DNA from: Roseiflexaceae bacterium | GTDB lineage: Bacteria; Chloroflexota; Chloroflexia; Chloroflexales; Roseiflexaceae | Assembly: GCA_947462525.1 (NCBI GenBank) | Contig: CANHPK010000035.1 | Location: 1 to 9,598, forward strand | Direction of reading: 5' to 3' | Length of the DNA stretch: 9,598 nt | Shown: positions 6,585 to 9,598 of the stretch, piece by piece | Layout: every line of letters starts with the position of its first letter | How positions within the stretch are numbered: the first letter of the stretch is position 1 | Translations under genes and position numbers: made by a program | The notes under the pieces: generated by a model | Database searches by the model: none | What the model was told of the DNA's origin: nothing | Seen by the model: only the letters and a program-made list of their open reading frames with translations

Positions 6585-7760
6585 TCAGCGCTTGGGTGTC
6601 AGTGAAGATCTGCTCAACGCAAAGAGTCCAAGCAAGCTGACGCCGACCGCCACCGCGTTGACGAGACTAATACCGCCCACCGAATACAAATAGACACTAC
6701 TAAATGAAGAGAAGATGCGCCCGGTCCCGACAGCTACCGACATCAACGCCATCACTGTCGCCCGTGCATGTGGGACTGCTTCGGATATCAATGGGAAGCT
6801 GGCCACAATTGCGTATTCGAACAGCACATAGAAGCAGAAAAACACTACCGCCACGGCCCACCATTGTGTGCCCACAACACTCATCAACAACAGACTCGCC
6901 GCAGTGGCGATGAAGCCATAGATGACCGAACGGCGTTTCCCCACGCGGTCGGCAAACGCCACAACCGATGTAGATCCGACGAGTTCTGCGATGCCGATAA
7001 TCACAAACAACGCGCCAATGGTCGCTTCGTCTGCCCCCAACCCATTTTTGAGCCAGAGACCCTGCGACACAAAGAACAGGTCATTGCCACCAAATGTCAA
7101 AAATGCAAAGCCTAATATCAACCAAATCGCGGGTTGGCGGAGCAAAACCGTCGTGCTGATCGGTGCCGCTTGGTGTTCACTACGATGCTCGGGGATCCGC
7201 AACAGCAATAGCGCATTGACTGCACCGATAACAGCCAGTACACCATAGGCTATCCGTAGGCTATCGACTTGATTGATGAGGTACATCAACGGAGCAACGC
7301 CAATGATAGCCGCAACTGCCCATGACATCTCGAAGATACCAAGCACCCTGCCGCGCTGCTCGTATGGTGAACGGGCACTCAGGTAGCTCTGCCCAGAAGG
7401 CAAATACATGGCCGTCCCCAGACCAATCAGGATGTACCCCAATTGAAACATCCAGAACGCAACGGCCGCGCTACACAGTACTGCACCGATAATGAACAGC
7501 CCGAGTCCACCAATCATGACGCGACGTTCCCCATAGCGGTCTGCCAGACGCCCGCCCAGCGGCGACACAAACGCAGCAGCGGTCTGTAGTGCAATCAGGC
7601 TCGCTGCATCGAGATCGCTTACCGAAAAATGGTGAGTGACAAATGGGAGTAACGGATACACAATACGGAACGCCGTCGTCGATGCGAGGCGACCAGTGGT
7701 GACCAATAATAAATCACGGGTGCTCAGTGCCGATTGCTCGGTCGTCATAGGTGCCGTCAT
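6585..7760 (-). CDS. Major facilitator superfamily transporter
   Basis: A 391-residue inner-membrane secondary transporter with about 12 predicted helices. The MFS motif A is clear between helices 2 and 3 (GGRLADRYGERRV, residues 69-81), and a related loop motif, FADRVGKRRSV, sits in the second half, as expected for two six-helix bundles. Other recognisable parts are PLLPFVTHHF near 36-45 and LPSGQSYLSARSPYEQRGRVLG in the helix 4-5 region. Overall it resembles drug- or sugar-efflux type permeases; the substrate cannot be read from the sequence. The ATG at 7758-7760 is chosen because GAGG lies 6 nt upstream; the longer frame to 7874 would run through the promoter, and the ATG at 7748 has no ribosome binding site. 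It is a single-gene unit, divergent from the kinase cassette and convergent with the NYN operon. Confidence 0.92.
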   Translation of the reverse strand: MTAPMTTEQSALSTRDLLLVTTGRLASTTAFRIVYPLLPFVTHHFSVSDLDAASLIALQTAAAFVSPLGGRLADRYGERRVMIGGLGLFIIGAVLCSAAVAFWMFQLGYILIGLGTAMYLPSGQSYLSARSPYEQRGRVLGIFEMSWAVAAIIGVAPLMYLINQVDSLRIAYGVLAVIGAVNALLLLRIPEHRSEHQAAPISTTVLLRQPAIWLILGFAFLTFGGNDLFFVSQGLWLKNGLGADEATIGALFVIIGIAELVGSTSVVAFADRVGKRRSVIYGFIATAASLLLMSVVGTQWWAVAVVFFCFYVLFEYAIVASFPLISEAVPHARATVMALMSVAVGTGRIFSSFSSVYLYSVGGISLVNAVAVGVSLLGLFALSRSSLTPKR

Positions 7761-7805
7761 GCAAAGCCTCAACTGCGTACACGTGTTCATGCACGGGCGA
7801 ACGGG

Positions 7806-7834
7806 TTTATTCCTGCGATGGTCTGTAGTATAGT
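7806..7834 (+). promoter_or_regulatory. Possible promoter of the membrane peptide/kinase/DUF3037 cassette
   Basis: TATAGT at 7829-7834 with TTTATT 17 bp upstream (7806-7811, 3 of 6 consensus) would start transcripts near 7841 and leave a leader of about 32 nt before the ATG at 7873. It overlaps the MFS promoter on the other strand. The match is weak; its position before an otherwise promoterless operon is the main argument. Confidence 0.3.
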
Positions 7835-7861
7835 ATAGCAGTGTGTTTTCTCTTGTGTCGG
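7832..7861 (-). promoter_or_regulatory. Extended -10 promoter of the MFS gene
   Basis: On the minus strand TGC-TATACT (complement of 7832-7840) forms an extended -10, with CCGACA (complement of 7856-7861, 4 of 6 consensus) 18 bp upstream. A second TATACT starts 5 bp further on because AGTATAGTATA is a direct repeat. Transcription would start near 7825, about 65 nt before the MFS ATG. Confidence 0.5.
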
Positions 7862-7872
7862 ACCAATACATC

Positions 7873-8037
7873 ATGAATCAAATCTACTATCTCCCGTTGG
7901 TGTTGATTGCCATCTGGTTCGCGTGGAAGGTTGTTACCGGCACGCTCCGGCTCGTGCTTATCTTCGTTGTCGGTATAACCATTTTTCTCATCCTGCGCGA
8001 TAGTGTGGCAATGTACTACCTGCAGTTGTTTTCATGA
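7873..8037 (+). CDS. Small membrane protein (54 residues) upstream of the HipA-like kinase
   Basis: The product is almost wholly hydrophobic, with two probable membrane helices (about residues 5-21 and 26-42) joined by a short KVVTGT loop, and ends in a short aromatic tail. I do not recognise a family. The ATG at 7873 is preferred; the frame can be extended to GTG codons at 7855 or 7843, but 7843 falls almost on the predicted transcript start. No strong ribosome binding site precedes 7873, which is a weakness. The main support for a real gene is the 4-nt ATGA overlap with the kinase gene, good codon use, and its place between the promoter region and the kinase. It could anchor the kinase at the membrane or simply be a coupled neighbour. 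Confidence 0.65.
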   Translation: MNQIYYLPLVLIAIWFAWKVVTGTLRLVLIFVVGITIFLILRDSVAMYYLQLFS

Positions 8038-8831
8038 GCGAGCAGCATGCACTTCGTCACATAACCGCAACGCGGTACGTTATGCCGCTGCGCGAAGGCG
8101 GGTCGTTGCCGGGTTTGGTCGAGGCCGATGATGACGGCCTGTATGTCGTCAAGTTCCGCGGTGCTGGGCAGGGGAGCGGAGCGCTCGTTGCCGAACTGGT
8201 CGTTGGCGAGCTCGCCCGTGCCATCGGCTTGCCGGTGCCCGAGCTGGTGTTTATCGACATTGATCCAGTGTTGGGCCGCTCCGAGCCTGACGGCGAAGTG
8301 CAGGCACTCATCCAGGCGAGTGCGGGATTGAACCTGGCGTGTGATTTTCTGCCAGGGGCGTTGCCGTTTGATGGTGCCATGGCAGCACAGGTTGATCCCG
8401 CGTTGGCCTCTGCGATTGTCTGGTTTGATGCATATGTCACCAACATCGATCGGACGGCACGCAATACCAATATGCTCTGGTGGCATCGTTCCTTGCAGGT
8501 AATCGATCACGGCGCTGCGCTGTATGTCATGCATGCATGGGAAGGGTACGAAGCGCGCATCGCGAGTCCATTTGCCGCAATCCGCGACCACGTATTGTTG
8601 GCACGAGCGACTGATATAGCGGCTGCAGATAGGACGTATGGTCCGTTGATTACATCCGAATTAATCGACTACGTGACTGGCTTGGTACCTGCATCATGGT
8701 GGCCGTTGGGCCAACGGTGGCAGCACCCCGAGCAGGTCCGTGATGCAATGCGACACTACCTCATTGCGCGGATCTCTGGTCCACGCGCGTTTGTCGTCGA
8801 AGGAGAGCGTGCGCATGCTGCACTCCTATGA
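8034..8831 (+). CDS. HipA-like kinase domain protein (HipA_2 type)
   Basis: This 265-residue protein matches the compact HipA-like kinase family that lacks the N-terminal and extended parts of toxin HipA. In order: a nucleotide-binding half with GLYVVKFRG (35-43, Lys40) and a helix carrying AELVVGELAR (53-62, Glu54), a hinge region around 90-105, the catalytic-loop equivalent FDAYVTNIDRTARNTN (131-146, Asp139 and Asn144), and the metal-binding VIDHGAALY (156-164, Asp158). All expected kinase residues are present, so phosphotransfer is plausible. The substrate is unknown; HipA itself phosphorylates glutamyl-tRNA synthetase, but that cannot be transferred to this branch. It overlaps the upstream membrane-protein gene by 4 nt and the DUF3037 gene by 17 nt. 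There is no HipB-like antitoxin gene beside it, unlike classical hipBA. Confidence 0.88.
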   Translation: MSEQHALRHITATRYVMPLREGGSLPGLVEADDDGLYVVKFRGAGQGSGALVAELVVGELARAIGLPVPELVFIDIDPVLGRSEPDGEVQALIQASAGLNLACDFLPGALPFDGAMAAQVDPALASAIVWFDAYVTNIDRTARNTNMLWWHRSLQVIDHGAALYVMHAWEGYEARIASPFAAIRDHVLLARATDIAAADRTYGPLITSELIDYVTGLVPASWWPLGQRWQHPEQVRDAMRHYLIARISGPRAFVVEGERAHAALL

Positions 8832-9192
8832 TTACGCGGTGATACGCGTGACCCCCCGGCTCGAACGCGGCGAATGCATCAACGCTGGGATAGTCCTCTA
8901 TTGTCGGACCATGCGCTACCTGGTTGCGCATACGTCCCTCGATGACCAACGACTGAGCGCACTCGATTCATCGGCCGACGCGGCCACCATTCGCACCCAA
9001 TTGGCACTGTTTGCCGCCATAGCTGCAGGCGGTGAAGATGCAGGTCCCATTGGTCTGTTGCCCCACGCAGAGCGCTTCCACTGGTTGGTTGCACCACGCA
9101 GCACCATCTTGGCCGCTGGACCGGTCCATTGTGGCCTGTGTGCAGATCCACCCACACAGGCGTTGCATCTGTACCGTCGTTTGGTCACCTAA
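8815..9192 (+). CDS. DUF3037 protein
   Basis: A 125-residue protein of the DUF3037 family, whose function is not known. The family look is clear: YDYAVIRVTPRLERGECINAG (5-25), followed by a hydrophobic strand IVLYC, and the conserved end block ERFHWLVAPRSTILAAGPVHCGLCADP (86-112). The ATG at 8815 is chosen over the longer frame because AGGAGA (8801-8806) is 8 nt upstream and the family starts near this point. The gene begins inside the kinase gene and overlaps it by 17 nt, indicating coupled translation. DUF3037 genes commonly stand next to HipA-like kinase genes, which is recalled family knowledge, so it is the likely partner or target of the kinase. It ends the cassette. Confidence 0.88.
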   Translation: MLHSYDYAVIRVTPRLERGECINAGIVLYCRTMRYLVAHTSLDDQRLSALDSSADAATIRTQLALFAAIAAGGEDAGPIGLLPHAERFHWLVAPRSTILAAGPVHCGLCADPPTQALHLYRRLVT

Positions 9193-9222
9193 AAATCCCC
9201 CCGTTGCACTGCAACGGGGGGA
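9191..9222 (-). terminator. Intrinsic terminator of the PASTA-protein gene
   Basis: A perfect 12-bp stem (9196-9207 with 9211-9222, loop ACT) is followed on the minus strand by five U (complement of 9191-9195), a textbook terminator 13 nt after the PASTA stop. On the plus strand the hairpin directly follows the DUF3037 stop but lacks a U-tract, so it may only slow or partly stop transcription of the kinase cassette. Confidence 0.85.
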
Positions 9223-9235
9223 GTATCACGATTGT

Positions 9236-9598
9236 TTATGGCGTTCGAACGAGCAACGTAATCGTCGTGCCGTCTGCAACCAACGCACCCATTGCAGGTT
9301 CGGTGCTGACGACGACACCTGGGTCGATCGTATCGCAGATCGTCCCCAACACATCGCACCCTTGATAGACGCTGGTCCCCAGGGTCAACTGTGATCCACG
9401 AATAATTGCTTGCGCATCGGCTTCTGTCGTGCCGGTCACATCGGGGACACGGCGTTTGTTGCCAATGCTCACATAGAGGCGCACCGTGTCACCGGGTTGG
9501 ATGGGGGCACCAGCCACGGGATCGGTACGGATAATCGCATCTGCTGGGACGGTCAGGTTGCTTTCTTCGATCAGAATCGTGCGCAACCCGAGGAGCTC
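9236..9598 (-). CDS. PASTA-repeat protein, C-terminal part (possibly a Ser/Thr kinase)
   Basis: The frame is open from the window edge to the TAA at 9236-9238 and gives 120 residues, all PASTA-like. One repeat enters from outside and ends with VPADAIIRTDPVAGAPIQPG and TVRLYVSIG; a complete one follows, beginning RRVPDVTGTTEADAQAII and ending with VVSTEPAMGALVADG and ITLLVRTP. PASTA repeats bind muropeptides outside the cell and usually form the C-terminus of PknB-type Ser/Thr kinases or class B penicillin-binding proteins. The last repeat has an unusual loop with two cysteines (GCDVLGTICD), perhaps a disulfide. Which protein type this is cannot be decided because the N-terminus lies beyond 9598. 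The TTG near 9586 is not a plausible start, since it would cut a repeat. A good terminator follows. Confidence 0.85.
   Translation of the reverse strand, partial: ELLGLRTILIEESNLTVPADAIIRTDPVAGAPIQPGDTVRLYVSIGNKRRVPDVTGTTEADAQAIIRGSQLTLGTSVYQGCDVLGTICDTIDPGVVVSTEPAMGALVADGTTITLLVRTP

Noticed and set aside
7761..7874. 38-residue N-terminal extension of the MFS protein to an ATG at 7874
   Set aside because: It would start upstream of the predicted promoter and adds a non-conserved hydrophilic stretch; GAGG supports 7760.
8740..8814. Longer start for the DUF3037 gene
   Set aside because: It would overlap the kinase gene by about 90 nt; AGGAGA and the family N-terminus favour 8815.
1..9598. CRISPR arrays, tRNA or rRNA genes, insertion sequences, attachment sites
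   Set aside because: No regularly spaced repeats, cloverleaf sequences, transposase/integrase motifs or terminal inverted repeats were seen on either strand.

Overview
The window looks like chromosomal DNA from a free-living bacterium of moderately high GC content. Codons favour G or C in the third position, spacing is dense, and most genes have GAGG/GGAG-type ribosome binding sites. No plasmid, phage or insertion-sequence gene is visible. The gene set is compatible with a monoderm-like lineage such as Chloroflexota: a PASTA-repeat C-terminus, a long NYN/OST-HTH protein, a HipA-like kinase with DUF3037, and a Tgt with a GGSLG-type pocket. This taxonomic guess rests on the general look of the proteins and is low to moderate in confidence.

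Layout. (1) 1-851, minus: the first 283 codons of tgt (tRNA-guanine transglycosylase), cut by the window edge. (2) 852-1000: a divergent promoter region for tgt and moaB, with a 15-bp palindrome over the probable moaB -35. (3) 1001-1747, plus: moaB/mog-type molybdopterin adenylyltransferase followed 3 nt later by yidD. (4) 1748-2039: a leader with an extended -10 promoter, a 7-bp inverted repeat at the expected transcript start and a possible 24-codon ORF. (5) 2040-6398, plus: a tightly coupled four-gene operon made of a NYN nuclease/OST-HTH protein, trpF, an LpxH-like metallophosphoesterase and a membrane-anchored Trm112-like protein without its zinc cysteines. (6) 6418-6450: a strong hairpin terminator between convergent genes. 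(7) 6585-7760, minus: an MFS transporter. (8) 7761-7872: a second divergent promoter region. (9) 7873-9192, plus: an overlapping three-gene cassette of a 54-residue membrane protein, a HipA-like kinase and a DUF3037 protein. (10) 9196-9222: a terminator whose U-tract serves the minus strand. (11) 9236-9598, minus: the C-terminal PASTA repeats of a protein that begins outside the window.

How the genes relate. Tgt and the NYN protein both point to RNA metabolism. Trm112 proteins elsewhere activate methyltransferases, but this copy is degenerate. The NYN operon mixes RNA, tryptophan-synthesis and envelope-like functions, so co-expression is better supported than a shared pathway. The most system-like unit is the kinase/DUF3037 pair with its small membrane partner at 7873-9192: the genes overlap by 4 and 17 nt, and the biochemical role of the pair is unknown to me.
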